This document shows positions 44,344-52,968 of a stretch of DNA of 64,000 nucleotides, piece by piece. This DNA comes from Geobacillus thermocatenulatus (GTDB taxonomy: Bacteria > Bacillota > Bacilli > Bacillales > Anoxybacillaceae). The translations under genes and the position numbers were made by a program. The stretch lies in assembly GCF_002217655.1 (NCBI RefSeq), contig NZ_NEWK01000001.1:692001-756000 (forward strand). Direction: 5' to 3'. Within the stretch, counting starts at the first letter, position 1, and each line of letters starts with the position of its first letter. The notes under the pieces were generated by a model. The model worked only from the letters and a program-made list of their open reading frames with translations, was not told the DNA's origin and ran no database searches.

Positions 44344-45162
44344 ATGCCGTTTGAATGGGTGAAGCAGTACGACTATGAGGACATTATTTACGAAACGTAC
44401 AACGGCATCGCCAAAATTACGATCAACCGTCCGGAAGTACATAACGCGTTTCGGCCGAAAACGGTGAACGAGATGATCGATGCGTTCACAAAAGCGCGCG
44501 ATGATTCGAATATCGGCGTCATCATTTTGACCGGCGCCGGCGGCAAGGCGTTTTGCTCGGGCGGGGACCAAAAAGTGCGCGGCCATGGCGGCTATGTCGG
44601 CGAGGATGAAATTCCGCGCCTCAATGTGCTTGATTTGCAGCGGCTCATTCGCGTCATTCCGAAGCCGGTTATTGCGATGGTTGCCGGCTACGCCATCGGC
44701 GGCGGGCATGTGCTTCATGTCGTCTGCGATTTGACGATCGCCGCAGACAACGCCATTTTCGGCCAAACGGGGCCAAAAGTCGGCAGCTTTGACGGCGGCT
44801 ATGGCGCCGGCTATTTGGCCCGCATCGTCGGCCATAAGAAGGCGCGGGAAATTTGGTATTTATGCCGCCAGTACACGGCGCAAGAAGCGCTCGAAATGGG
44901 GCTGGTCAACAAAGTCGTGCCGCTTGAGCAACTTGAAGAAGAAACGGTCAAATGGGCGCAGGAAATTTTGGAGAAAAGCCCGACGGCCATTCGCTTCTTA
45001 AAAGCGGCGTTCAACGCCGACTCTGACGGCTTGGCCGGCATTCAACAGCTTGCGGGCGACGCGACGCTTCTTTTCTACACGACCGAAGAGGCGAAGGAAG
45101 GAATGCGGGCGTTCAAAGAAAAACGGAAGCCGGACTTCGGCCAGTTCCCGCGGTTTCCGTGA
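44344..45162 (+). CDS. menB: 1,4-dihydroxy-2-naphthoyl-CoA synthase
   Basis: A 272-residue crotonase-fold enzyme. Conserved features include [57 protein letters not shown] and [19 protein letters not shown]. It closes the naphthoyl ring from OSB-CoA. It starts immediately after the menH stop codon (GTGTAAATG) with GGGGGAAG upstream. An intrinsic terminator follows. Confidence 0.96.
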   Translation: MPFEWVKQYDYEDIIYETYNGIAKITINRPEVHNAFRPKTVNEMIDAFTKARDDSNIGVIILTGAGGKAFCSGGDQKVRGHGGYVGEDEIPRLNVLDLQRLIRVIPKPVIAMVAGYAIGGGHVLHVVCDLTIAADNAIFGQTGPKVGSFDGGYGAGYLARIVGHKKAREIWYLCRQYTAQEALEMGLVNKVVPLEQLEEETVKWAQEILEKSPTAIRFLKAAFNADSDGLAGIQQLAGDATLLFYTTEEAKEGMRAFKEKRKPDFGQFPRFP

Positions 45163-45170
45163 TGGGAATA

Positions 45171-45208
45171 AAGCAGCTTGATGAAGAATCAAGCTGCTTT
45201 TTGCCGCT
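45171..45208 (+). terminator. Terminator or attenuator between menB and menE
   Basis: AAAGCAGCTTGAT / ATCAAGCTGCTTTTT with a small loop and T-run. It divides the men operon, so menE must depend on read-through or on its own promoter. Confidence 0.85.
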
Positions 45209-45267
45209 TTTTCAAAGCGAGGAATGATGGCCGATGGGCGAGAGCGGCAAGAAAGGAGGAACGCTAG

Positions 45268-46749
45268 ATGACAACGATGCCAAACTGGCTGAAGCAGCGG
45301 GCGTTTTTAACCCCGGAGCGAATCGCTGTGAGCGACGGGCGGCGGACCAAAACGTTTGCCGAATTGTATGAAGCGGCTGCCGTCTGGGCGCGTCGCCTCG
45401 CTCAAGCAGGCGTCAAGGAAGGAGATATTGTCGCCTTGCTGATGAAAAATCGCATCGAGATGATCGAGATCATCCATGCGTTGTTTTTTCTCGGCGCCCG
45501 CGTCCTGCTGCAAAACGTGCGCCTCACGTCCTATGAGCTCAGCTGGCAACTGGATGACAGCGGCGCGCGGCTTGCCATCGCCGATGAGGAGCTGGCCGGG
45601 AGCTTTGACGGCGACGGACGCGTTCTGACTGTGGGCGCGGTTGCCGCGCTTCCGGAAGTGGACGTCTCCTTAAAAGAAACGTGCGATTTGGAGGAAACGG
45701 CCACGATCATGTATACGTCCGGGACGACCGGCACTCCGAAAGGCGTCTTGCAAACGTACGGCAACCATTGGTGGAGCGCCGTCGGTTCGGCGCTCAATTT
45801 AGGCTTGCATGAGCGCGACTGCTGGCTGGCCGCCGTGCCGCTGTTTCATATCAGCGGCCTGTCGATCGCCATGCGCAGCGTTATTTACGGCATGCCGATG
45901 CGGCTGCAAACGTCATTTGACCCGAAGAAAGCGAACGAATGGATCATGCGCGGCGACGTGACGATCATGTCGGTCGTGGCTGCCATGCTTCAGCGGATGG
46001 TAGCCGAGCTCGGGGAAGCGCGCTACCCCGATACGTTCCGCTGTATGCTGCTAGGGGGCGGACCGGCGCCGCGCCCGCTGCTTGAGGCGTGCAAAGAAAA
46101 AGGCATTCCGGTGTATCAGACGTACGGGATGACGGAAACGGCGTCGCAAATCGCGACGCTCGCGCCGGAATACAGTTTGACGAAGCTCGGTTCGGCCGGC
46201 AAGCCGCTTTTTCCAGCGGAGCTTTGCATCCTAAAAGACGGAAAGCCGGCTGCGCCGCATGAAGCGGGAGACATTGTCGTCAAAGGGCCGAATGTGACAA
46301 AAGGATACTTGCATCGCCCGGAAGCGACAGCACAAGCGATCCGCGGCGGCTGGTTTTTGACCGGCGATATCGGCTATGTGGATGAAGACGGATTTTTGTA
46401 CGTCCTTGACCGCCGTTCTGACTTGATCATTTCCGGCGGCGAAAACGTCTATCCCGCTGAGGTGGAGGCGGTGCTGCTGTCGCATCCCGATGTGGAAGAA
46501 GCCGGGGTGACGGGCGTCGAGGATGAAACGTGGGGGCAAGTGCCGTATGCGTTTGTCCGCCTGAAACGCGGAGCGTCGCCAGACGAGGCGGCCCTTCGCG
46601 CATTTTGCCGCGAGCGGCTGGCAAAATATAAAGTGCCGGCCCGCATTTACTTCGTCGACGAACTGCCGCGCAACGCCGCGCAAAAACTGCTGCGCCGCGA
46701 ACTGAAAAAGCTTATTCCAAAAATGGAGCAAACGGTGAGAGATGAATAG
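45268..46749 (+). CDS. menE: o-Succinylbenzoate-CoA ligase
   Basis: A 493-residue ANL-superfamily enzyme. The P-loop is MYTSGTTGTPKGV, and the adenylation motifs are YGMTETASQIATL, GWFLTGDIGYVDEDGFLYVLDRR and SGGENVYPAEVE. The C-terminal lysine lies in LPRNAAQKLLRREL. It activates o-succinylbenzoate with CoA ahead of MenB. AAAGGAGG lies 10 bases before the ATG. It stands 105 bp after menB, beyond a terminator. Confidence 0.95.
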   Translation: MTTMPNWLKQRAFLTPERIAVSDGRRTKTFAELYEAAAVWARRLAQAGVKEGDIVALLMKNRIEMIEIIHALFFLGARVLLQNVRLTSYELSWQLDDSGARLAIADEELAGSFDGDGRVLTVGAVAALPEVDVSLKETCDLEETATIMYTSGTTGTPKGVLQTYGNHWWSAVGSALNLGLHERDCWLAAVPLFHISGLSIAMRSVIYGMPMRLQTSFDPKKANEWIMRGDVTIMSVVAAMLQRMVAELGEARYPDTFRCMLLGGGPAPRPLLEACKEKGIPVYQTYGMTETASQIATLAPEYSLTKLGSAGKPLFPAELCILKDGKPAAPHEAGDIVVKGPNVTKGYLHRPEATAQAIRGGWFLTGDIGYVDEDGFLYVLDRRSDLIISGGENVYPAEVEAVLLSHPDVEEAGVTGVEDETWGQVPYAFVRLKRGASPDEAALRAFCRERLAKYKVPARIYFVDELPRNAAQKLLRRELKKLIPKMEQTVRDE

Positions 46750-46771
46750 ACATATATGTTCGCGAGTAGAA

Positions 46772-46812
46772 AAAGGCAGGACCTCACCTAGGCCGAGGTT
46801 CCTGCCTTTTTG
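46772..46812 (+). terminator. Terminator of menE
   Basis: AAAAAGGCAGGAACCTCG-type stem: AAAAAGGCAGGACCTC pairs with GAGGTTCCTGCCTTTTT. The stretch 46813-47047 shows no clear gene. Confidence 0.8.
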
Positions 46813-47047
46813 CCGCTGCCATTCCCGTGGCGTTCCGACCGGGTCGTAGGCGTCCGCTGAATGGAAGTCCTTGCTTTTAGACCGCTGTGATCCAGCTTCA
46901 TCCATCCGCTTTGTCCCCAGTTGGAGGGCGGCAGTCAAACGTCATCCCTTGCACGGCTGATTTCCATCGCGCAGATGGAAACATAGGGATGGCCATCCAA
47001 CGTCGTTTTTTTGCTCCACCTGGCGTTTGTTCCGAAATGGACGGCCC

Positions 47048-47245
47048 TCAAACGTCATCCATCCACCCGAGTTCAGCGGCCCGATGGGCGACGAGCCGTT
47101 CAATCTCAGGCGGGAGCTGATCAAACGAACCGAACTCATAATCCCACAAACGGGCGAAGGAGTCGATGCAAGCTGGGTATGTTCCTAAAGCGGCCCGCTT
47201 CATTTCCGTTTGCAGCGCTTGAATGAGGCTCGCGCGTTTGTTCAT
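47048..47245 (-). CDS. Small hypothetical protein, 65 aa
   Basis: Begins MNKRASLIQALQTEMKRAAL and ends ELGWMDDV. It is soluble, with one Cys, and I recognise no family. The leader GGGGGATGACGATG is nearly the same as that of the next small gene (GGGGGATGACCATG at 47472), so the two may be related in expression. ATG 47251 is an alternative start, but it overlaps the ribosome site. Confidence 0.55.
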   Translation of the reverse strand: MNKRASLIQALQTEMKRAALGTYPACIDSFARLWDYEFGSFDQLPPEIERLVAHRAAELGWMDDV

Positions 47246-47310
47246 CGTCATCCCCCTCGAACGATGCAAGCGCCGCCCGGTCGGCCGGACAGCGCCTCGT
47301 TGGTCTCGCA

Positions 47311-47472
47311 TTATGCTTCATGGGCCGGAACAAACGTTTTGCAATCTGTTTCCGTGGAATCAGACGCCATGTTTCCGGCATGGCTGACCACATAAATGGA
47401 CTCCGCGCTGCAGCGGTTCCCTTCCGCCCAATAATGGCAGTTGCGCACTTCGCAAAGAACATCTTTCGCCAT
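47311..47472 (-). CDS. DUF1540-type small cysteine-rich protein
   Basis: 53 residues, MAKDVLCEVRNCHYWAEGNR, then CSAESIYVVSHAG and a final Cys in TDCKTF. The pattern C-x4-C-x3-W...N-x-C-x-A-x-x-I-x-V is that of DUF1540, small probable metal-binding proteins common in spore formers. AAGGGGG lies 6 bases before the ATG. It is transcribed in the same direction as the preceding small gene, 65 bp upstream of it. Confidence 0.75.
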   Translation of the reverse strand: MAKDVLCEVRNCHYWAEGNRCSAESIYVVSHAGNMASDSTETDCKTFVPAHEA

Positions 47473-47720
47473 GGTCATCCCCCTTGTCGTGATGAAATCG
47501 CCGTCGTCCATAGTTTGACGCACGAGCAAGGATTTTATCCATCGTTACCTGATAAGACTCCCAACGGAAGAAGGGGCAATCGACGACTTCCGTCGCGCCT
47601 GTTGCTTCACGCTGTCCCAAATGGAAAGAAGGGCTTCGTGCCGAAATGGTGTTTGCCTCGTGCCGCTGTTGAAGAGGACATCATGGCCCAAAAATAGATG
47701 AAAATCTTTCTTATTTTAAT

Positions 47721-47750
47721 TGACACAGAAAATCATTCTCAATTAAAATA
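47721..47750 (+). promoter_or_regulatory. Promoter with Fur-like box for the DUF2325 gene
   Basis: -35 TTGACA, 18-bp spacer, -10 TAAAAT. The spacer holds a Fur-like sequence whose complement TGAGAATGATTTTCT matches TGATAATNATTATCA at 11 of 14 defined positions. The rest of 47473-47720 shows no recognisable gene. Confidence 0.6.
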
Positions 47751-47784
47751 AAAGAGAACAAAGAAGAGAACAAAGGAGGATTTT

Positions 47785-48078
47785 ATGATGGCATCGCTTC
47801 TTGTCGTTGGAGCGGATCATTTAGGCCATATTACCGATAAATTGGAGCGTTCTGGATTCCGGGAGATCATTCATGTCAGCGGCAGAAAGGTGAATATGGT
47901 GAGGCGGGACATCCCTGATCATGTCGACGCCATATTGGTCATGATCGATTACGTGAACCATAATTTGGCGAAAAAAGTGAAAGAAAAGGCGAAAAGCAAA
48001 GACAAGCCCATTTATTTTGCGAAACGGTCATGGAGTTCGATCAACGCCGTACTGGAGCAGCTGGAAAAACATGCATGA
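47785..48078 (+). CDS. DUF2325-family protein
   Basis: A 97-residue Rossmann-like small protein: MASLLVVGADHLGHITDKLE, followed by HVSGRK, an IPDHVDAILVMIDYVNHNLA stretch, and PIYFAKRSWSSINAVLEQL. This fits DUF2325, whose role is unknown. AAAGGAGG precedes the ATG, with a second in-frame ATG one codon later. It is first of a two-gene unit with a Fur-like promoter. Confidence 0.8.
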   Translation: MMASLLVVGADHLGHITDKLERSGFREIIHVSGRKVNMVRRDIPDHVDAILVMIDYVNHNLAKKVKEKAKSKDKPIYFAKRSWSSINAVLEQLEKHA

Positions 48079-48096
48079 ACAAACAGGAGGCGAGCC

Positions 48097-48585
48097 ATGA
48101 TGCCTATCCATCACGAGACGTTGGACGTCTGGCCGTATGCGCTGCGCCGGTTTCTTCGCCGCGTCATTCAAGCGTATTGCGACACCGCGCCTTCGCTGCG
48201 GTCGCCGCTTTGCTTGCTCCGGTTGATTGATCAGCACCGTTCGCTCCTTCCTTTGTCGATGTTTCCGACGCCGTTGCATTATGCACTCGTGTTGGCCAAG
48301 GTGACGGATCATTTGCTGCAGTTTTTTGGTTCGATGGAAGAGGCGGCGTGCAAGCCGCTATTGCTGGCGGACGGCGGACTGGGGGAAGAGGCGGATCGAG
48401 CGTTGTACATCGTATACCGCGACCGGATCCGTGTGCTGCTATGGTGCGAGGAAGAGGAAGCCATCCGCCGATGCAAAGAAACAGCGTCGTCTTTATGCCG
48501 GGACGCGATCGGATGTTGCCCGAACGAACTGGAATGCTGCTTTTTATGGACGGGCGGACGCCGCGTTGAGTGGCTTTCGGCTTGA
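48097..48585 (+). CDS. Unrecognised 162-aa protein, partner of DUF2325
   Basis: A soluble, partly helical protein beginning MMPIHHETLDVWPYALRRFL. Cysteines are frequent in the second half (WCEEEEAIRRC, LCRDAIGCCPNELECCF). I do not recognise the family. It starts 18 bp after the DUF2325 gene behind AGGAGG and so shares its Fur-like promoter. The cysteine pattern may bind metal, but that is conjecture. Confidence 0.7.
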   Translation: MMPIHHETLDVWPYALRRFLRRVIQAYCDTAPSLRSPLCLLRLIDQHRSLLPLSMFPTPLHYALVLAKVTDHLLQFFGSMEEAACKPLLLADGGLGEEADRALYIVYRDRIRVLLWCEEEEAIRRCKETASSLCRDAIGCCPNELECCFLWTGGRRVEWLSA

Positions 48586-48650
48586 ATGGAAGGACCACAG
48601 GCATGAAAAGCGCCGTTTTATAGGCAAAGCGTTGTCGGATCAATTTTGGC

Positions 48651-48709
48651 TTGAACAGAGAGGAAGGGACGGCGTATAATAAACGTTAGTGAGAATGAAA
48701 ATCGTTATT
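48651..48709 (+). promoter_or_regulatory. Promoter and Fur-like box for the toroid lipoprotein gene
   Basis: -35 TTGAAC (48651), 18-bp spacer, -10 TATAAT (48675-48680). It is followed at 48691-48709 by GAGAATGAAAATCGTTATT, which matches the 19-bp Fur consensus at 14 of 19 positions and would sit over the transcription start. Confidence 0.6.
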
Positions 48710-48731
48710 TTAAAAAATGGAGGAGCAAGCC

Positions 48732-50810
48732 ATGAAACGCATGCCTTGGAAAGTCATGGCCACGTCGGCGGCGGCCTCGCTGCTGTTGGTGTCCGGGTGT
48801 TCCGCCGTCGGAGAAAAAGGAAACAAAAGCTCCGCGGACGCCGCGCGTCTGCACGTGCCGGTGGCGGACGATCATTTTGATACGGCCGGCAATATGTTTG
48901 CCTATTCGGAGTTTGAGCTGTCCGGAGAGCCGTTGGCGGAAGGGCTCGGTCTTGATTTGGACACCCTTGATGCGAGAAAGCCTGATAAACCGACGAAATT
49001 CGACTATACGGCTGGCATCGAGTCATACGAGTATTCCGAAGAGGCGATGTACGAAGTGACGGAAAAGTCAGGGCTCGGGCTTCATCTCATCAACGGCCCA
49101 ATCGCCAAGCAACGGGCCGAACAGCGGCATAAGCCAGCCGATCAGGCGCTCGCCGACCGTTTTTATGAGCTTGCGGACAGCGTCGGCTATCCGCGCGAGG
49201 AACTTTTCCGCAACATGTTCCCAACCTTCATTGAGTATGCCGGCGGCGATCCGCATTATGCGCAAAAGGTTGACACGGGCGTGTACGCGGAAAATGACGA
49301 CGGTACATACGTTCCTGTCTATCAAGTCGATTTCCAATCGCTTCGCTGGGACCGTGCGAAAATGGACAAAGTGCTCACGCCATCGGCTTACGGCGGCGTC
49401 TTTTTGAAACAGGCGCTTTGGGCCGGCGACTTTTTGGGCAATTTCCACCAAAAAGACAGCGATGAAGAAGTGGAGGGGAAAACATCGAAGGATGACCAAA
49501 ACGGAAATATCGCCCTTGGCGTCAGCTCTGCCGATGGGATGCAAGGGATGATTTTGACGGAACAAATATGGAACAAGCTCGCCTTTATCCGTGACCATTT
49601 ATTTTATGATGCGAAGCAACAGACGTTGACGAAGGCTGCCGGCAGCCGCTACAACCCAAGCGGGGGATTTGTCTATTTGCCTCATGCGGTGGAAGTGGCG
49701 GAAGGAGGCAACGAGCTGGCGCCGGACGCGGCGAAGCTTGTCCTCAAAGATCCCCGCAGCCTGCTTGAGGATCAATGGCTCATGCTTTGGCCGGCGGCGG
49801 AGTTTTTCGGCATGACCGACCAGCGGCCGGAAAACAAAAACCAAAACCCCGCGTTTTTGGCCGTGTTTGATGGAAAACCGTTCCCAAGCGCGCCAAAGGA
49901 AAACCTTGACGCGACGACGGCGAACGACCGCATGGCCGACGACCCGTATTCCGTCAACCGCGACGTGCTGCTGCAAGTGTTCCGCAACATCGATGCCATG
50001 CATTTCAATGAAAAAGCGGGCGCGTTTGTGACCGAACATGACGGGCGAACGCAAGGAAATCGGGTCGATACGTTCCAAGCCGGCTATACGATGGAAGCGC
50101 TCCGCATCTTTGAACGGGCGATCGATGGGATGCCGGTCGGCTATGCGAGCGGAGAGAGCGCCAAAGGGCTCGGCACGCCAGAAGGAAAGCGGGCGCTCGA
50201 GCTCATCCGTCGACAAGCGGATTTTATCATGCACAACTTGATGCGAAAAGACGGACTTGTCGCCAACGGCTATACGATCGGCCAAGGGCCGGATCAAGAC
50301 GAGCCGACGCTTCTTGCCCAGCTTGGCGCGATCCGCGGGCTGACGGCGGCGTTTTTGGCGACAAAAGACGAAGCATACCGCGATGCGGCGCGCCGTGTTT
50401 ATGAGGCAATGGACAAACAGTTTTGGGATCCAAAATGGCACGTGTACCATACAGGAGAAAAAGTGGACCAATATACCCCATGGCTCGCTGGCGCGTTGTC
50501 GGGAGTGTTTCGCGTGGCGCTGCAAAACTTGAACAACGATCAAGCGGATGAGACGGCGAAATCCCTTGACCGCGAAACGATCATCTCCCGCTACGTCGAC
50601 TTTTACGACCGAATCGTCGACGGCCCGACGCTTCAGGAAGGGATGCAGGCAAGCGAGTTTTGGGATACGGGGGATGTGTACATGAAAGGGAAAAAACTAG
50701 GCAACACCGATCATGACCATGTCCCGCAAGTGCAGGCGGCTGGAGGGAAATATGGCGTCGCTCCAGTGTTGCGGACCGTCAAAGTGGAAACAGGATCAAG
50801 CGAAAAATAG
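48732..50810 (+). CDS. Large lipoprotein with probable alpha/alpha-toroid fold
   Basis: About 692 residues. The lipoprotein signal ends LLLVSGCSAV (Cys about 22). After a linker the protein is mostly helical, with recurring segments such as RVDTFQAGYTMEALRIFERA, ALELIRRQADFIMHNLMRKDG, TLLAQLGAIRGLTAAFL and AARRVYEAMDKQFWDPKWHVY. These are reminiscent of six-hairpin glycosidase-like barrels. A C-terminal EFWDTGD and NTDHDHVPQ stretch is rich in metal-ligand residues. I know no characterised homologue. It is paired with the downstream YVTN/cytochrome lipoprotein, and both have Fur-like boxes, suggesting an iron-responsive extracytoplasmic function. ATG 48732 is chosen behind GGAGG. Confidence 0.75.
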   Translation: MKRMPWKVMATSAAASLLLVSGCSAVGEKGNKSSADAARLHVPVADDHFDTAGNMFAYSEFELSGEPLAEGLGLDLDTLDARKPDKPTKFDYTAGIESYEYSEEAMYEVTEKSGLGLHLINGPIAKQRAEQRHKPADQALADRFYELADSVGYPREELFRNMFPTFIEYAGGDPHYAQKVDTGVYAENDDGTYVPVYQVDFQSLRWDRAKMDKVLTPSAYGGVFLKQALWAGDFLGNFHQKDSDEEVEGKTSKDDQNGNIALGVSSADGMQGMILTEQIWNKLAFIRDHLFYDAKQQTLTKAAGSRYNPSGGFVYLPHAVEVAEGGNELAPDAAKLVLKDPRSLLEDQWLMLWPAAEFFGMTDQRPENKNQNPAFLAVFDGKPFPSAPKENLDATTANDRMADDPYSVNRDVLLQVFRNIDAMHFNEKAGAFVTEHDGRTQGNRVDTFQAGYTMEALRIFERAIDGMPVGYASGESAKGLGTPEGKRALELIRRQADFIMHNLMRKDGLVANGYTIGQGPDQDEPTLLAQLGAIRGLTAAFLATKDEAYRDAARRVYEAMDKQFWDPKWHVYHTGEKVDQYTPWLAGALSGVFRVALQNLNNDQADETAKSLDRETIISRYVDFYDRIVDGPTLQEGMQASEFWDTGDVYMKGKKLGNTDHDHVPQVQAAGGKYGVAPVLRTVKVETGSSEK

Positions 50811-50814
50811 TCGA

Positions 50815-50857
50815 AAGAAAAGCGGCCGATATCATTGAGATTCGCCGCTTTTCTTTA
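50815..50857 (+). terminator. Terminator after the toroid lipoprotein gene
   Basis: AAAGAAAAGCGG pairs with CCGCTTTTCTTT around a 19-base loop, immediately after the stop codon. Confidence 0.75.
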
Positions 50858-50864
50858 TAAAATT

Positions 50865-50883
50865 GAGGATGGTTATCATTTTC
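50865..50883 (+). promoter_or_regulatory. Fur-like box upstream of the YVTN/cytochrome gene
   Basis: GAGGATGGTTATCATTTTC matches the 19-bp Fur consensus GATAATGATTATCATTATC at 15 of 19 positions, 24 bases before the start codon. Confidence 0.55.
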
Positions 50884-50906
50884 GTGAAAAACGGGGGAAG
50901 ATGGAA

Positions 50907-52865
50907 ATGCGAAAATGGTGGTTCGCTGCGGCGATCGCCGTGCTGTTGGCCGGCTGTCAGGACGAAAAAGCATGGCAGGAGCAGCCGAAAGTGGTCAGAC
51001 ACGCCCCGGCGCACGGCGACAACATCGCCGTAAGCAGCGACGGGCGCTATGTCTACACCGCCAACATCGATGTGGATACAGTGACAATCATCAATGCGAA
51101 AGCGAAAACGAAGGAAGCAGAAATTCCTGTTGGCCGCGAACCGCGCCAGCTCGCTCTCAGTCCGGATGGACGGACGCTGTATGTGTCTTGCATGTATGAC
51201 GATGAAGTGGATGTCGTATCGATTGACAAGCGGAAAGTCGTCGACCGTTGGAAAACGGGGATTGAGCCATTCGGCATCGTCACAAGCCCCGATGGCAAGG
51301 AAGTATACGTCGCCAACTACCGATCGGGCACGGTCTCGGTGTTTGACGCCGAGAGCGGGAAGCGGACCAAAGACATCCAAGCGGGCGATCGGCCGCGGGC
51401 GCTGGCGCTGACAGCGGACGGAAGGAAGCTGTATGTGACGCAATATTTGGCGGCCAAAGTCACCGTGATTGACACAAAGAAGCGGCGGGTGGTCAAGGAA
51501 ATCGCCCTCGCCCCGTCGCCGGACAAAGCCGATCGAAAAAAGAGCCAAGGCATTCCGAACACGCTTGAGCAAATCGTCATCGCCCCGGACGGCAAAAAAG
51601 CGTATATTCCGCACTTATTGACGAATATCGATACGCCGATTCAGTTTGAGGAAACGGTCTTTCCGGCCATCTCGGTCATTGATGCAACGAAAGACGTTGA
51701 GTTGACGAACGAGCGGAAAGAGCTGTTTGCTGCGATCAATGTCACCGATGTCCATAACGAGACGATCATCGTTTCCAATCCGTACGATGTGGCGTTTTCT
51801 CCGGATGGCGGCAAAGCGTACGCGATCATGTCTGGAAGCGAGGATCTCGTCGTCTTTGACTTGCGCCGCGGCGGCAAGGCGACGCAAATTTTGCGCCGCA
51901 TCCACGGCAACAACCCGCGCGGGATCGCGATTTCGCCGGATGGAAAGACGCTTTACGTCCACAACGCCATGAGCCATGATTTGGCCGTGATCCAAACCGG
52001 AGGAACAAGCCCATATGCGAAAGCGAAGCAGGAAGACGGCACGATCCGACTCATTGCGAAAGATTCGCTCTCTCCGCTCGTGCGCGAAGGAAAAACGATC
52101 TTTTACAGCGCGAACAGCGACGAGTTTGCCATCAACATCACCGGAAACAATTGGATGAGCTGCGCTTCGTGCCATAGCGACGGCGACATCAACGGCTTGA
52201 CGCTCATGACGGCGAAAGGGCCGCGCAACGTGCCGAGCAATATTTTGGCGACGAAAACCGGGCTGTTTATGTGGGATGGGTCGCGTGACGATTTTGCCGA
52301 CTACATTCATACCGTGCAGGGCGAGATGGGCGGCATGATGACGATCGACCCGTCCAAGCCGCTGCCGCCGAACGTCCAGCATATGTTTGACGCCATTCTC
52401 GCCTACTTGAACGACCCCCGCTCGTTCCCGGTGCCGAAAAGCCCGTATCGAAAAGCGGACGGCAGCTTGACGGCGGAAGCAAAGGAAGGGGAGCGCCTGT
52501 TTAACGGGAAAGGGAATTGCTTACGCTGCCATGGGGGCGAGTATTTCACCGACAGCGTCAAGGCGGTCGGGCCGGACGGGAAATTGACGACTGCCAACAC
52601 CGCCTACTTGCACGACATCGGCACGGCCAATCCGAAGGACCGCGCCTCCAAAGGCGACGCCCGCGCCCGGTTCACAAACCCGCGGACGCCCAAGCAGTGG
52701 GATACGCCGACGCTGCGCGGCGTATGGGCGACAGCTCCGTATTTGCACGACGGCAGCGCAAAAACGATCGAGGAAGCAATCCGGCGCCATCGGACGAAAG
52801 AAGTGCAAACATTGACGCCGGGGGAAATTGCGGCCATTGCGGCCTATGTCCGCTCGCTGCAATAG
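50907..52865 (+). CDS. YVTN beta-propeller / di-heme c-type cytochrome lipoprotein
   Basis: About 652 residues. The signal ends VLLAGCQ (Cys about 15). Residues 30-370 are YVTN-type propeller blades (GDNIAVSSDGRYVYTANI, PRQLALSPDGRTLYVSC, PFGIVTSPDGKEVYVAN and so on). The C-terminal third has two CXXCH heme sites, C419-A-S-C-H and C538-L-R-C-H, in a MauG/cytochrome-c-peroxidase-like arrangement, with NPRTPKQWDTPTLRGVWATAP and YLHDGSA as in that family. It is thus a membrane-tethered outward-facing redox protein. ATG 50907 is 6 bases after GGGGGAAG. The substrate is unknown; the Fur-like box and neighbour suggest iron chemistry. Confidence 0.85.
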   Translation: MRKWWFAAAIAVLLAGCQDEKAWQEQPKVVRHAPAHGDNIAVSSDGRYVYTANIDVDTVTIINAKAKTKEAEIPVGREPRQLALSPDGRTLYVSCMYDDEVDVVSIDKRKVVDRWKTGIEPFGIVTSPDGKEVYVANYRSGTVSVFDAESGKRTKDIQAGDRPRALALTADGRKLYVTQYLAAKVTVIDTKKRRVVKEIALAPSPDKADRKKSQGIPNTLEQIVIAPDGKKAYIPHLLTNIDTPIQFEETVFPAISVIDATKDVELTNERKELFAAINVTDVHNETIIVSNPYDVAFSPDGGKAYAIMSGSEDLVVFDLRRGGKATQILRRIHGNNPRGIAISPDGKTLYVHNAMSHDLAVIQTGGTSPYAKAKQEDGTIRLIAKDSLSPLVREGKTIFYSANSDEFAINITGNNWMSCASCHSDGDINGLTLMTAKGPRNVPSNILATKTGLFMWDGSRDDFADYIHTVQGEMGGMMTIDPSKPLPPNVQHMFDAILAYLNDPRSFPVPKSPYRKADGSLTAEAKEGERLFNGKGNCLRCHGGEYFTDSVKAVGPDGKLTTANTAYLHDIGTANPKDRASKGDARARFTNPRTPKQWDTPTLRGVWATAPYLHDGSAKTIEEAIRRHRTKEVQTLTPGEIAAIAAYVRSLQ

Positions 52866-52931
52866 TGAGAGTGAAGGAGGAAAAGGCCGCTTTTCTTTCT
52901 GCAGGACAGAAGATAGTACCGTCATAAAGGA

Positions 52932-52968
52932 AGGTGCCCCATGTGTGTTGGGGACACCTTTTTCCTTG
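52932..52968. terminator. Bidirectional terminator of the GTGTCCC type
   Basis: AAGGTGCCCCA / TGGGGACACCTT with T-tracts, between the cytochrome lipoprotein gene and convergent cydB. Confidence 0.8.
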
